64,000 nt of DNA from assembly GCA_017052515.1 (NCBI GenBank), contig JAFHKR010000039.1, forward strand, positions 1,488,001 through 1,552,000. The letters are read 5' to 3'. The notes beneath the pieces were generated by a model. That model saw only the letters and a list, made by a program, of their open reading frames with translations. It made no database searches and was not told the origin of the DNA. Source of the stretch: Fictibacillus nanhaiensis (GTDB lineage: Bacteria; Bacillota; Bacilli; Bacillales; Fictibacillaceae). Each line of letters starts with the position of its first letter. Position 1 is the first letter of the stretch. Shown in pieces: positions 36,192 through 45,420 of this stretch. The position numbers were made by a program, and so were the translations under genes.

Positions 36192-36648
36192 ACTTAATTA
36201 CCCTCCGAGTCTTATTCGGCGTAGTTGGGTAAGGGAAAAACAGCCTATCTTGTTTTGATTTAAAGTTAGCCTATTTGTTTTTACCACTCTTCACTATTTT
36301 TTACCTATCAATTTTTATTGTCCGCCCCTACTTTTTTCTTCTCATTTGGGCTTTTTTGGTTATAGGATTTGTTTTATTTTTATCAGTGGATTTTTGTTTG
36401 AGTTAACGGCTTGTAAATGGTTTATTTTTATTTTTAGACTTGATATAAACCCCGTGTCTTCCACACCGTACTTTTATTATATTTTAAATCTAAAGAACTT
36501 GTCTACTAAAAAGTTCCATTTTTTTTAATTCCATGTGATCTAATACACATTCTTTAAAAATCTAAACTTTCTAATGTCTGAAATAGTGCCTTGTTTCGTT
36601 ACTAATTTGGAAAGATGTTTTCCACTAAAAAACAAGGAGGATTTTTTA
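36192..36648. other. T-rich intergenic stretch, no gene seen
   Basis: About 450 bp of strongly T-rich DNA on the plus strand between the small membrane peptide and the 76-residue gene. No credible start plus ribosome site, no hairpin terminator and no repeat stands out. It presumably contains promoters for the two flanking genes. Confidence 0.5.
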
Positions 36649-36879
36649 ATGTTAAGTAGATACGAAAAGGAAACAATAATTATCTTTAATGAGGCTGAAG
36701 AAGAAGCGATAATATCCACCTTATCAAATGGTGTGGTAGATCGATTTATAAAAGCTGGTTACGAACCTGAAAAACTTGATAAAGATAGCTATAGGTTTAG
36801 GGTTTCTAAGGAAAGTATCAAAGTATTAATTCTAGGTGATAAAAGGAAAGGATTCTATCCCTCTGGCAAGAACATTTAA
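36649..36879 (+). CDS. Mobile-element-associated hypothetical protein (76 aa)
   Basis: The product starts MLSRYEKETIIIFNEAEEEA, a pattern shared by small proteins found in many Firmicute prophages and integrative elements (Y-E-K-E-T-I-x-x-F-N-E). A strong AGGAGG lies eight bases before ATG 36649; the frame upstream to 36574 is not needed. Function unknown. It stands alone on the plus strand, convergent with the ApeA-like gene. Confidence 0.7.
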   Translation: MLSRYEKETIIIFNEAEEEAIISTLSNGVVDRFIKAGYEPEKLDKDSYRFRVSKESIKVLILGDKRKGFYPSGKNI

Positions 36880-36990
36880 AGTTTATTTTAAGCTGTTCTA
36901 CCCTTCTTTCCCAATAGGGTAAAATGGCTTTTCTTTTTTTCAGATACTTGTACCCTTCCATGGTTGATCACTTCATTAAATTCTACTATC

Positions 36991-38448
36991 TCAGTTCAAC
37001 AGTTTTTTTGCTTCTTTCAAACCATAAGAGTACTGTTTACTTTTACAAATCTTATCCACCATAAACGATTCATCAAGTCCTACTTCTTTAAATAGAATTA
37101 GCGTTGCAATTGCCCGTAATCTTTGAATCGCAAAATACTTATCATAAGGTTCTGTTAGTAGATGTTTTTTCTTATCGGAATCATAATGTGTTAAGTAGTT
37201 CCTGGTTTCAACCATTTGCCTTACAAATTTATCAACATCTTCTTCAGTTCCAACTAGCATGGTTCTAGTGCTTTCTTCAAAGTTGTTAATTAACTCTTTA
37301 ATTCTCTGTGCAAGGGAATATTCATTACCATAGTTAACTTTATCACTGATAATCTTTGTGAAATCTTCAGGAAAGTTTTCTTTTAAATGTTGTTTTAATT
37401 CTTTGATTAGTGCACGGTATTCTTTCTTATCGTATACTTTACCATCGTACATATTTCTGTGATATATTTCTAAAACCTGTATTGTATTTAAAAATGTAGT
37501 ATTGATGTAAATATCCTTGTAAAATTCATCAAAGTGCAAGTCATATACTACTTCTAATTTGTCGTGCTTTTCAAACCAATGGTTTAAAATATTTGATAAA
37601 TGGTGTTCAACATCATTAAAGTTCACTATAACATCTGACCAATTAAATTTCTTTTTAAGCTTTGATTTGTCTTGACCAAAAAAATAAAAATATTGTTTTC
37701 TTACATAATCATCAGAATTTCTAAGTTTTTCTTTTTCACCATAAAAAACAAGACTGTCAAAGTATAATGGATGTCCAATAAACAGGTGGAATAAATTCTT
37801 TAATAAATACATGTTTGTTCGATACCATTGCAAATTTTGGTTTTCATCGGGGATAATTTTAATCCCACTTTTATTAGTCCATAATATTCTTTCAGATAAA
37901 TCAGGGATAAAGTTTAAATAATGTGTTTCTTCAATGGTAGCACTAATACTATCTACATAATGTTTGAATGTATCTACACCACTGTATTTAACTTCTTGTT
38001 CAGCCAATATTGAAGTTTCTTGTTCGTAGGTTGATTTATATTTAAATATAGGTCTGCTTAGCCATTGGGTAAAATAAGAAGTGTTAACTTTCAATCCATA
38101 AAAATGCATTTCCTCTTCTGAATTAAAATAACCACCGACTAAAAACGACTGAATTGAAAATGTCTGTGTTTTAAATCCTGGAATGCTTGATTGTGAGTTC
38201 TTTACAGTAACATTTAAAAGGGTAAACTCTTCTCCTTTATCTGAAAAGCCATGAATCACATCGTACTTTTCATCAAGTAATGAAAATGCATCCGAACTAA
38301 AAGAACCAATTAACTCTAAATGTATACCTCGTTCTTTATAAAACAATATACCTGCAGTGTCATACTTTTTTCCCCCTGGTATCCACCAATACCCTTTAAT
38401 TTCAAATTCATCAAACATAGTTTGCTTCTTTGCTTTTGTGCCAGCCAT
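36991..38448 (-). CDS. ApeA-like HEPN anti-phage protein
   Basis: A 485-residue protein matching the ApeA architecture: an N-terminal ApeA domain (FEIKGYWWIPGGKKYDTAGI, RGIHLELIGSF, and a late GGYFNSEEEMHFYGLKV) and a C-terminal HEPN_ApeA domain whose RX4H motif is TRNYLTHYD (Arg 416, His 421). ApeA proteins are single-gene abortive-type defence factors thought to act as RNases. The start is placed at ATG 38448 (GGGGG before it); an ATG at 38460 directly abuts AGAAGGA. Assignment rests on motif layout seen here, not on a search. Confidence 0.82.
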   Translation of the reverse strand: MAGTKAKKQTMFDEFEIKGYWWIPGGKKYDTAGILFYKERGIHLELIGSFSSDAFSLLDEKYDVIHGFSDKGEEFTLLNVTVKNSQSSIPGFKTQTFSIQSFLVGGYFNSEEEMHFYGLKVNTSYFTQWLSRPIFKYKSTYEQETSILAEQEVKYSGVDTFKHYVDSISATIEETHYLNFIPDLSERILWTNKSGIKIIPDENQNLQWYRTNMYLLKNLFHLFIGHPLYFDSLVFYGEKEKLRNSDDYVRKQYFYFFGQDKSKLKKKFNWSDVIVNFNDVEHHLSNILNHWFEKHDKLEVVYDLHFDEFYKDIYINTTFLNTIQVLEIYHRNMYDGKVYDKKEYRALIKELKQHLKENFPEDFTKIISDKVNYGNEYSLAQRIKELINNFEESTRTMLVGTEEDVDKFVRQMVETRNYLTHYDSDKKKHLLTEPYDKYFAIQRLRAIATLILFKEVGLDESFMVDKICKSKQYSYGLKEAKKLLN

Positions 38449-39178
38449 TTTATCCCCCATTCCTTCTTAATTCCTTAACATGCATAGTGTATTCAATTAT
38501 ATCTCATAAACCGAGTTAATTGGTATAATTTAACTGTTGTTCAGATTAGCAAAATCATCATTTTCTGTACCTGAAAACAATAAAAGGTATTGCTTTTTCT
38601 TTTGCTTTTTACCTGAATTTTTTGGATGGGTGGAAAACGGCTGGACTCAAAAACGTCTACCTTTTAGCTAACAGATAATAAAAATTCTGAAAGCTTAAAG
38701 CAGACGTCCATGAACTACTGAATTTCCCTTCAGGGATTGTATCCGTTTGTTCACCCCTATTTAAACGCTAGTTTTCACCACAATGAACTTTTTACATACA
38801 AAGCTTGTCCTGCATGCTGATCTTCTTTGTTCATCACTACCTGCACCTTAATGCACCAAGCAACCACCCGAACCGATTATGTGCGTTCTCCACAAAGACT
38901 TTCCAAGCAGAAACAGGGAACTGCTTTTAATGGAAACGCTGAACATTCTGCATTTGCTTCAGCTAACATATCAAGGTTAGTTTTACTTGCTATTATTAGG
39001 CATTCCAGCAAGTGAACTACCATCAAACCTTTTTTCAAAAAAGGCAATACTTAAGACGCCTTGCATCATCAAAATTTTTTCGATAAAATGAAGGTAATTA
39101 AAGCTGATAGTGTTCAGCTATTCAGTTTTATAAGCTTGTTTTACTTGGTCACGTGCGGGAACACGTGGCTTTTTTACA
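38449..39178. other. 730-bp gap without a supportable gene
   Basis: Between the ApeA-like gene and the 85-residue gene. A TATAAT-like word lies at 38522-38527. A 62-codon frame at 38827-39015 has no ribosome site and no protein-like pattern. The stretch ends in a plus-strand hairpin terminator at 39148, so something may be transcribed rightward across it, perhaps a non-coding RNA or a decayed gene. Confidence 0.4.
39148..39176 (+). terminator. Plus-strand terminator without an obvious gene
   Basis: GTCACGTG and CACGTGGC form an 8-bp stem (one G-T pair) with loop CGGGAA, then TTTTTT. The T run is on the plus strand, pointing away from the adjacent minus-strand genes, so it ends an unidentified rightward transcript. 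Confidence 0.65.
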
Positions 39179-39436
39179 TTAATCTTTAATCGAGTGACAT
39201 AGGTGTAATAATGCCAAAGCTATTGCTTCTGCATCCCTCACACCAATTGAAATTACCACAATCTTCTTCTTTAATTTTTCATTTGTAACTTCCAATAGAA
39301 TTGAATCGTCTTTACACTTATTGTCTAGTGAGTTTCGGTAAACTTCTTTTGCATCTGAAATCTTAAAATAATTACTATCCACTGATACATATACGCCTTT
39401 TTCTTTTGTGTTGTATGCCTTATAATTTGGAACCAT
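39179..39436 (-). CDS. Hypothetical protein next to the integrase (85 aa)
   Basis: An 85-residue soluble protein, N-terminal half beta-rich (KEKGVYVSVDSNYFKISDAKE), C-terminal half helical (VRDAEAIALALLHLCHSIKD). AAGGGGGAAG stands before ATG 39436. It lies 14 bp after the tyrosine recombinase on the same strand, the usual place of an excisionase or accessory factor, but the sequence shows no helix-turn-helix, so that role is only a possibility. Confidence 0.6.
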   Translation of the reverse strand: MVPNYKAYNTKEKGVYVSVDSNYFKISDAKEVYRNSLDNKCKDDSILLEVTNEKLKKKIVVISIGVRDAEAIALALLHLCHSIKD

Positions 39437-39450
39437 GGTTCTTCCCCCTT

Positions 39451-40431
39451 CTAGATCTTTAAATTATTTAAAGGTGAATGTTTTTGATACTTCTGACCAA
39501 TTTCTTTATCTGTAAAATCTAAATATGCTTTTTGTGTAACTTCCACACTGGAATGTCCTAAAATACGTGATAAAGATACCCAATCACCTCCGTTTAGCAA
39601 ATAGTACTTTGCAAAATTGTTTCTTAACTGGTGCGGATGAATTGGTACTGCTACCCTCTTACCCGCATCCCTTAGTGACTTCTCGAAATTCCTAACTTCT
39701 AATTCAGTCCCACGTATTGTAGGAAACATAAAATCACTATTTGAATAGCGGTCATGGTACAATAACCATCTTTTTAGATCACTGGACATCTTAAACGAGA
39801 AATACACATAACGCTGCTGCCGATTTTTAGGATTATCAATCAAAATCGCTTTGTTTTTAAAATCAAGATTATCTGCTTTAAGTGATAAACATTCTGATAT
39901 TCTCATGCCGGTATCTAGCAGTAATCGTGTTACAATCCAGTTCCTATAGCCGTGAAAGGTTGTTGTATCAAACTGCCTTAACACCTTTACTATTTCTTCA
40001 CTGGTCAATAATGCTTTTTGTTTTCGTAAAGGTTTTATATTCTGTATGTTTTCGACCGGATTTACCTTTATTTCTCTTTCTACGCTATACAAATAGTTAA
40101 AAAACACTTTTATATTACGAAGGTAATTAGCAACTGTTGTGTCGCTAATCGGTTTGTTAAAATCGTTCCTATGATCAGGATGATTTACCTTTGTAGAAGC
40201 ATTATTTGAAACCACGGTATACTTCCCACGTTCTCTTAAGTATTTAATGTAATGTCTAATATGTGCAGATTTCACTTTACCTACTTCATTGATTTGAAAT
40301 TGTTCTTCCATGTACAGAACAAATAAACGTAAGGTCTGTTCATAACTACTTAATGTTTTTTTAGACAAATTCTTACTTGAACAGTACAACATGAAATTGT
40401 CCATTTGCAGTTCAATATCAGATAACAACAA
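39451..40431 (-). CDS. Tyrosine recombinase (integrase) of the spo0A-inserted element
   Basis: A phage-type integrase of about 326 residues. The SAM-like core-binding domain begins near IELQMDNFMLYCSSKNLSKK. Catalytic residues: Arg in LLDTGMRISECLSLK, the His-x-x-Arg in HPHQLRNNFAKYYL, His in ILGHSSVEVTQKAYLDF and the nucleophile Tyr in that last motif. The true start is unclear: the frame opens at 40497, but that segment is a terminator hairpin; a TTG at 40431 follows AAAGGATGG and fits the usual N-terminus, and ATG 40404 is another option. Its gene sits between attR and the rest of the island. Confidence 0.9.
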   Translation of the reverse strand: MLLSDIELQMDNFMLYCSSKNLSKKTLSSYEQTLRLFVLYMEEQFQINEVGKVKSAHIRHYIKYLRERGKYTVVSNNASTKVNHPDHRNDFNKPISDTTVANYLRNIKVFFNYLYSVEREIKVNPVENIQNIKPLRKQKALLTSEEIVKVLRQFDTTTFHGYRNWIVTRLLLDTGMRISECLSLKADNLDFKNKAILIDNPKNRQQRYVYFSFKMSSDLKRWLLYHDRYSNSDFMFPTIRGTELEVRNFEKSLRDAGKRVAVPIHPHQLRNNFAKYYLLNGGDWVSLSRILGHSSVEVTQKAYLDFTDKEIGQKYQKHSPLNNLKI

Positions 40432-40486
40432 AAAAAGACACCATCCTTTACTGGTAAATTTACATACCAATAAAAAATGATGTCTT
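40428..40486 (-). terminator. Hairpin terminator between spo0A and the integrase
   Basis: On the minus strand bases 40486-40465 pair with 40456-40435 in a 22-bp stem in which all four departures from Watson-Crick are G-U pairs; an 8-base loop and a T7 run follow. It would stop transcription from spo0A just inside the island, replacing the ancestral terminator at 27112, and lies over the likely integrase start. Confidence 0.75.
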
Positions 40487-40590
40487 TCGGTAAACAAACG
40501 TTTTATTTATAGGTTCAAAAAGAAGTTTATCGGTCAAATTGCATTGAATAACAATTATTGGATAAGTCCTTTAAAACCAGTATTATCAAC

Positions 40591-40699
40591 GGGTAAGTAT
40601 TTATGCCATAACTTTATGTTCGATTCGAAGTTTATCCGCGACCATCGCGATGAACTCTGAATTCGTAGGTTTTGCTTTTGACATGGATACTGTATAGCC
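40591..40699 (-). repeat. Right attachment repeat, 3' end of intact spo0A
   Basis: The 109 bp match 27155-27263 with four mismatches. Here they form the real end of spo0A (stop at 40601-40603 plus ten following bases). To the left lies island DNA with the integrase; to the right the rest of spo0A. Confidence 0.93.
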
Positions 40700-41407
40700 A
40701 AACAATGATGAAATGCTATCGATGTTTCCACGACTCCATGCTACTTCAATCGCATGACGTATAGCACGTTCAACACGGCTAGAGGTTGTATTGAATTTTT
40801 TCGCGATATCTGGATAAAGGACCTTCGTGATTGATCCTAATAGTTCAATATCATTGTATACCATAGAGATCGCTTCTCTTAAGTACATGTATCCTTTAAT
40901 ATGAGCGGGAACCCCGATTTCATGAATGATACTTGTGATGCTCGCATCCAGATTGCGCGGTTTATTGTTAATTGTAGATTGAAAGTTATTTCGACTGTTT
41001 CCGGACGCACGCTGAACAGTTGATTTCTCTGCTCCACAGATCTGACGGATCTGACTTGCCAGATTGTCCATATCGAATGGCTTTAGAATAAAGTATGATG
41101 CACCTAAGTCTACGGCTTTTTTCGTTACATCTTCCTGACCAAACGCCGTTAACATGATAACATTCGGCTGTGGTAGATCATCGCTAGATCTGATCTTCTC
41201 AAGCACAGCTAATCCATCTAAATGAGGCATGATAATATCAAGAACTAATACATCAGGATCTTTATTCTCTAAAACGGACAAACATTCTTGACCGTTGTAA
41301 GCTACCCCGATTACCTCCATATCATCTTGACTTGAAAGATACTCCCTCAAAAGACTAATCAGTTCACGATTATCATCAGCTAGACAAACTTTAATTTTTT
41401 GCACCAT
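40601..41407 (-). CDS. spo0A: Master sporulation response regulator Spo0A
   Basis: A 268-residue protein at normal length. The receiver domain has the acidic pocket ADDN (residues 9-12 region), the phosphorylated Asp in [11 protein letters not shown] and Lys in YFILKPFD. The DNA-binding sigma/effector domain follows ([39 protein letters not shown]) and the protein ends in EHKVMA. Despite the island insertion the reading frame is complete, its last 32 codons lying inside the right attachment repeat. ATG 41407 follows GGGGAGG. It controls entry into sporulation. Confidence 0.97.
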   Translation of the reverse strand: MVQKIKVCLADDNRELISLLREYLSSQDDMEVIGVAYNGQECLSVLENKDPDVLVLDIIMPHLDGLAVLEKIRSSDDLPQPNVIMLTAFGQEDVTKKAVDLGASYFILKPFDMDNLASQIRQICGAEKSTVQRASGNSRNNFQSTINNKPRNLDASITSIIHEIGVPAHIKGYMYLREAISMVYNDIELLGSITKVLYPDIAKKFNTTSSRVERAIRHAIEVAWSRGNIDSISSLFGYTVSMSKAKPTNSEFIAMVADKLRIEHKVMA

Positions 41408-41553
41408 TATTTCCTCCCCATCCAACAATTTCTTGTTTTTCCCAATGTAACATTTCAACAATAAATCTTAAATCCCTTTATTTTGTTTTAAATTTTTTAA
41501 AATTATTTTGTTTTTGCAGCAGATAGAGCTATTTTCTTCAATTTACTTTGAAT

Positions 41554-41592
41554 TTCGACAGTTATTATATTTACGGAAGTTCTTTTGTCGAA
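41554..41592 (-). promoter_or_regulatory. Two 0A boxes upstream of spo0A
   Basis: TTCGACA at 41554-41560 and TGTCGAA at 41586-41592 match the Spo0A-binding consensus TGTCGAA in both orientations. They lie downstream of the vegetative promoter and upstream of the coding sequence, the arrangement that mediates autoregulation and promoter switching in B. subtilis. Confidence 0.85.
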
Positions 41593-41609
41593 TTTTCTTT
41601 ATATCCCTC

Positions 41610-41638
41610 ATTATACAAAATTTTCATAGGATTGTCTA
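41610..41638 (-). promoter_or_regulatory. Vegetative (sigma-A) promoter Pv of spo0A
   Basis: On the minus strand TAGACA (41638-41633) and TATAAT (41615-41610) are separated by 17 bp. It is located just upstream of the 0A boxes, as expected for Pv. A sigma-H promoter (Ps) should lie further downstream but I see no clear match. Confidence 0.75.
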
Positions 41639-41667
41639 AATTATCTAAAAAGTAAAAGAAAATCATC

Positions 41668-41697
41668 AAAAAAAAACCGGTAAAGTTCAACCGGTTT
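41668..41697 (-). terminator. Terminator of spoIVB
   Basis: AAACCGGT and ACCGGTTT form a stem around AAAGTTCA, followed on the minus strand by a long T run. It lies eight bases after the spoIVB stop. Confidence 0.88.
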
Positions 41698-41704
41698 CGT
41701 TCAT

Positions 41705-42994
41705 TTAACTCGCTTGTTTTGCATCTTTATAGATGTCTACTCCTGCTTCATCAAGCATCCACTCGATATGAACCCCGTAACCTGATGTTGGGTCATTTAC
41801 AAATACGTGCGTAACTGCTCCAATAATCCTACCGTTCTGAATGATCGGGCTTCCACTCATTCCTTGAACGATCCCACCGGTAATTTTTAAAAGCTCGGGA
41901 TCTGTAATTTTAATGACCATTCCTTTTGTAGCGGGAAACTTTTGCGGCACAGAGCTTACGACATCAACATCGAATTCTCTAACCTTCGACCCGTTAACTA
42001 CAGTCAGAATCTTTGCCGGACCTTCTTTTACCTGATGAGATAGGGCGATTGGCAATGGTTTATTCCAGTCCCCATTCGATAAACTGTCGTTTAACTTTCC
42101 AAAAATTCCAAAAGGGCTGTTTTTTGAAATATCCCCTAAAACTCTTTGGTCATTGGAAAAACGCGCAAGCTTTTCTCCTGGATGGCCGTTCGAACCTTTT
42201 TCTATGGAAGTCACGGTAGACCCTAGGATTTCTCCGTTGTTTACCTTAATTGGCTTTTTCGTATCCATATCTGAAATAACATGACCAAGTGCTCCATATT
42301 TAAATGATGCTGGATCAAAAAACGTAAGTGTTCCCACCCCAGCTGCTGAATCGCGAATATATAGTCCTATGCGATATGACTGATCATTCTTGTCTTGCAG
42401 AGGAGTAAGTGTTTTATGAAACGTTTTACCATCTCGAATGATGGTTACATCTAAAGGACTTCGAGTTTCCCCAGATTGTTTAACAAATGGACTTACATCT
42501 CCCATTTTTTTAATATTTTTTCCGTTGATTTTGGTAATAATATCTCCTACTTGAATATCGGCAATTTCACCCGGAGATTGTTTTCCAGCTGTTGTATTTA
42601 CAAGGTGATGTCCCACAATCAGAACCCCTAGAGTATTTAGCTTCACTCCTATTGATTGTCCACCTGGTACTACCTTTAGATCGGATAAAACTTTTACATT
42701 CATCTTTTTTATGGGAAAACTTGCTGCTTCGAGAGTTGCCATGCTATCACCGTTTGTTTTGGCTTGTATCGAAACTTTATGTTCGCTTTCCATTGCGGTC
42801 GTATAAATATTTGCTTCTTCCTGTTTCATGTTTGTGCCAACAGGAAGGGCTTGTAAGACATGCTGTCCTTCAAAAAAGGTAATCGATTCAGGCAATGCTA
42901 CATATTCACGCACAGGAGTCAAAAAACCGATTCCCACTAAACTTCCAAGGAGAATAACGCCGATCATTCGCCGAAGTAAATCCTTATACATCAT
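41705..42994 (-). CDS. spoIVB: SpoIVB signalling serine peptidase (S55)
   Basis: A 429-residue exported peptidase that activates sigma-K processing from the forespore side. It has an N-terminal membrane anchor ([16 protein letters not shown]), a PDZ domain at about 120-210 ([23 protein letters not shown]), and an S55 peptidase domain with His in [12 protein letters not shown] and Ser in [19 protein letters not shown] lies upstream of the first of two adjacent ATG codons. Its position between recN and spo0A is as in B. subtilis. Confidence 0.96.
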   Translation of the reverse strand: MMYKDLLRRMIGVILLGSLVGIGFLTPVREYVALPESITFFEGQHVLQALPVGTNMKQEEANIYTTAMESEHKVSIQAKTNGDSMATLEAASFPIKKMNVKVLSDLKVVPGGQSIGVKLNTLGVLIVGHHLVNTTAGKQSPGEIADIQVGDIITKINGKNIKKMGDVSPFVKQSGETRSPLDVTIIRDGKTFHKTLTPLQDKNDQSYRIGLYIRDSAAGVGTLTFFDPASFKYGALGHVISDMDTKKPIKVNNGEILGSTVTSIEKGSNGHPGEKLARFSNDQRVLGDISKNSPFGIFGKLNDSLSNGDWNKPLPIALSHQVKEGPAKILTVVNGSKVREFDVDVVSSVPQKFPATKGMVIKITDPELLKITGGIVQGMSGSPIIQNGRIIGAVTHVFVNDPTSGYGVHIEWMLDEAGVDIYKDAKQAS

Positions 42995-43082
42995 ACACTC
43001 TCCTCGCTCCTAGCTCACACCCTCACCATGGCTGTACCTTTAATTTAGCCTATGGACCATGAGTTTATAACCAAGAAAAAAG

Positions 43083-43113
43083 AAAAAGCTATTCCTTAAA
43101 TGGATAGCTTTTT
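43083..43113 (-). terminator. Terminator of recN
   Basis: AAAAAGCTATTCC and GGATAGCTTTTT form a stem around TTAAAT, about 13 bp after the recN stop. Confidence 0.85.
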
Positions 43114-43125
43114 CATGAATAAAGT

Positions 43126-44823
43126 TTATGATGTCTTTTTGATGGAAGCTGCAAGCTCTAATAATTCTTGAGCATGTTGCCTTGTAAGATCAGTAATCTC
43201 AACACCTGAGATCATTCTGCCTATTTCATTCACTTTTTCATCCGTTTTTAGTGTGAGAACTTTTGTAACCGTTCTTCCTTGAAGCGTATCCTTTGAGATG
43301 TGAAGATGTGTGTCTGACATCGCTGCAACTTGTGGTAGATGAGAAATACAAAGAACTTGTGAACCTATAGAAACTTTGTAGATCTTTTCCGCGATCGCTT
43401 GAGCAACTCGTCCAGAAACCCCAGTATCCACTTCATCAAAGATAATCGCGGTAATCCCTTGATTCTCAGAGAAAATAGTTTTCAATGCTAAGATGATCCT
43501 TGAGAGCTCGCCACCTGATGCTACTTTTGATAGTGGTTTGAGCGGCTCGCCAGGATTCGGAGAGATGTAAAATTCTACAGAATCCAATCCAGTCCTCAAA
43601 AATTGATCATCTTCAATCCGCTTCATCACAACTTCGAACTTTGTTTTTTCCATATAAAGTTCTTTTAGCTGTTGCTGGATGCTGTTTTTTAAGACTTTAG
43701 CTGTCTCTGCTCTTCTCTTAGTCAGTTTTTTCCCTGATACCTCAAGTTTAGCTATAAGCTTTTCCTGCTTCTTCTTGAGTTCTTCAATATGATTATCCTT
43801 GTTTTGAATGAGTTCTAACTCTTTTTTGATCTTTTCACTATAATCGATCATTTCTTTAACTGAAGAACCATATTTACGTTTAAGCTTACTCAGTTCATCA
43901 AGACGTGATTCGATGCTGTTAAGCCTTTCCGGGTTGTATTCTAAGGAATCAAACATGTCCCGAATCTTATATGTAAGCTCTTCAAGGACATAAAAGCTGT
44001 TTCCAAATTGTTCTTCGTCAGCTTTTAAAGACTCATCTAGTGCTGCAACTTGCGAAAAATCAGCAAGTGCACTAGAAACGAGTTCAAGCGCCTTTCCTTC
44101 TCCATAAAGATTATGGTATGCATCCTGAAGAGAGCCGTGTATTCTTTCAAAATTTGAAAGCATTCGTTTTTCTTCCTCAAGCTTAACATCTTCATCAGGA
44201 ATAAGATTGCTACCTGCTATTTCTTGATATTGATATTCGAGCAAATCAATTCTCTGAGCGATCTCTTGTTCATTTCTAGAGAGCTCAGATAGCTGTTTGT
44301 TGATTTCTTTATAGTCCTTGAATGTTGATTCGTACGATACCAACTCTTGTTTAAAATCCTTATCACCAAAGCTATCGAGTAAAAAAAGATGCTTATCAGG
44401 CTGCATTAAATATTGCGTTTCATGCTGCCCATGTATGTCTACTAATGCCTGTCCGATCTCTTTAAGAACAGACAATGTAACAAGCTTTCCATTTACTCTG
44501 CAAATGCTTTTACCGTTCTCTGTAATATCTCTTTTAAGTACAACCATCTCATCTTCATCCGAAATCGTAATTCCAAATTCCTCACATTTATCATACACAC
44601 GATGACCTGGATGAATATGAAACAAACCTTCTATCTCAGCTTTTTGAGTACCATAGCGTACAAATTCTGTAGAGCCTCTGCCACCGATCAAAAGACCGAT
44701 CGCATCGATGATGATGGACTTCCCTGCTCCTGTTTCACCTGTTAATACGGTTAATCCTTTACTAAAAGAAACACTCAAAGAATCAATAATAGCAAAATTA
44801 CGAATACTTAATTCTGCCAGCAA
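43126..44823 (-). CDS. recN: DNA repair protein RecN
   Basis: A 565-residue SMC-like ATPase recruited to double-strand breaks. Walker A is VLTGETGAGKSIIIDAIG near the N-terminus; two long coiled coils (about 150-360) flank a hinge; and the ABC signature LSKVASGGELSRI and Walker B AIIFDEVDTGVSG are near the C-terminus. Length matches the B. subtilis protein (576). It lies 24 bp after argR. Confidence 0.96.
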   Translation of the reverse strand: MLAELSIRNFAIIDSLSVSFSKGLTVLTGETGAGKSIIIDAIGLLIGGRGSTEFVRYGTQKAEIEGLFHIHPGHRVYDKCEEFGITISDEDEMVVLKRDITENGKSICRVNGKLVTLSVLKEIGQALVDIHGQHETQYLMQPDKHLFLLDSFGDKDFKQELVSYESTFKDYKEINKQLSELSRNEQEIAQRIDLLEYQYQEIAGSNLIPDEDVKLEEEKRMLSNFERIHGSLQDAYHNLYGEGKALELVSSALADFSQVAALDESLKADEEQFGNSFYVLEELTYKIRDMFDSLEYNPERLNSIESRLDELSKLKRKYGSSVKEMIDYSEKIKKELELIQNKDNHIEELKKKQEKLIAKLEVSGKKLTKRRAETAKVLKNSIQQQLKELYMEKTKFEVVMKRIEDDQFLRTGLDSVEFYISPNPGEPLKPLSKVASGGELSRIILALKTIFSENQGITAIIFDEVDTGVSGRVAQAIAEKIYKVSIGSQVLCISHLPQVAAMSDTHLHISKDTLQGRTVTKVLTLKTDEKVNEIGRMISGVEITDLTRQHAQELLELAASIKKTS

Positions 44824-44847
44824 TTACATCACACCTTATTTAAAAAA

Positions 44848-45297
44848 TTACAGCATATCTAAAAAGCGCTGCGAAACATCTGAACTAACTTCTTTAGAAC
44901 GACAAATAATCAAGATTGTATCATCGCCACAGATCGTTCCCATTAAATCTTCCCAATCTAGCTTATCAATTAACGCCCCAATGGCATTTGCATTACCCGG
45001 AAGTGTCTTCATAATGATTAGATGATCTGCATAATCAATACTGATAAAGCTGTCAGTCAGCGTTCTTTTTAATTTTTGCAGTGGGTTAAACCTTTGGTCA
45101 GCCGGAAGACTGTATTTGTAGCGACCATCGTTCATCGGCACTTTCACAAGATGCAGTTCTTTGATATCTCGGGAAACCGTTGCTTGCGTTACATTAAAGT
45201 TTGCTTTCTTGAGCAGTTCCACTAAGTCGTCTTGTGTCTCAATATCATGGTTGCTGATCATTTCACGTATTTTAATATGTCGTTGTCCTTTATTCAC
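44848..45297 (-). CDS. argR: Arginine repressor ArgR/AhrC
   Basis: A 149-residue regulator that represses arginine biosynthesis and activates catabolism with arginine as corepressor. The N-terminal winged helix has [17 protein letters not shown]; the C-terminal hexamerisation and arginine-binding domain has [20 protein letters not shown]. The start is taken at GTG 45297, giving [12 protein letters not shown] as in AhrC, with GAGGTGG eight bases upstream; 45309 would merge with that ribosome site. Confidence 0.95.
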   Translation of the reverse strand: MNKGQRHIKIREMISNHDIETQDDLVELLKKANFNVTQATVSRDIKELHLVKVPMNDGRYKYSLPADQRFNPLQKLKRTLTDSFISIDYADHLIIMKTLPGNANAIGALIDKLDWEDLMGTICGDDTILIICRSKEVSSDVSQRFLDML

Positions 45298-45387
45298 TTG
45301 TGATTCCACCTCAATTTACACTGTCACATTCTGCCTTTATCTTATACTATTGTGCATAGGATGTAAATTTTTCATTAACAGAATAAA

Positions 45388-45420
45388 AAAAAGAGCGAGA
45401 AATTTATTCCCGCTCTTTCT
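45388..45420 (-). terminator. Hairpin between tlyA and argR
   Basis: AAAGAGCG and CGCTCTTT form a stem (loop region AGAAATTTATTCC) followed by a T run on the minus strand, overlapping the tlyA stop. argR-recN therefore likely also has its own promoter in 45310-45385, where a TATAAG word is seen. Confidence 0.8.

Larger units (their letters stand above)
27155..40699. mobile_element. 13.4-kb integrative element inserted at the 3' end of spo0A
   Basis: The region is bounded by 109-bp direct repeats (27155-27263 and 40591-40699, four mismatches) that correspond to the last 32 codons plus stop of spo0A and ten bases downstream. A tyrosine recombinase lies at the spo0A-proximal end. Genes inside are visibly more AT-rich than the flanks and unrelated to the conserved yqzF-spo0A synteny. 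Cargo is mostly defence-like (MrcB-HNH, FRG, HEPN, ApeA). No capsid, tail, portal, relaxase, T4SS or replication initiator genes are seen, so it is a small integrative island rather than an intact phage or conjugative element. Confidence 0.9.

Noticed and set aside
38827..39015. 62-codon frame in the gap after the ApeA-like gene
   Set aside because: No ribosome site; residue pattern looks random.
27155..40699. Prophage or ICE
   Set aside because: No structural, packaging, lysis, relaxase, type IV secretion or replication genes are seen.
41408..41461. 18-codon N-terminal extension of Spo0A
   Set aside because: GGGGAGG stands just before ATG 41407 and the usual receiver start follows.
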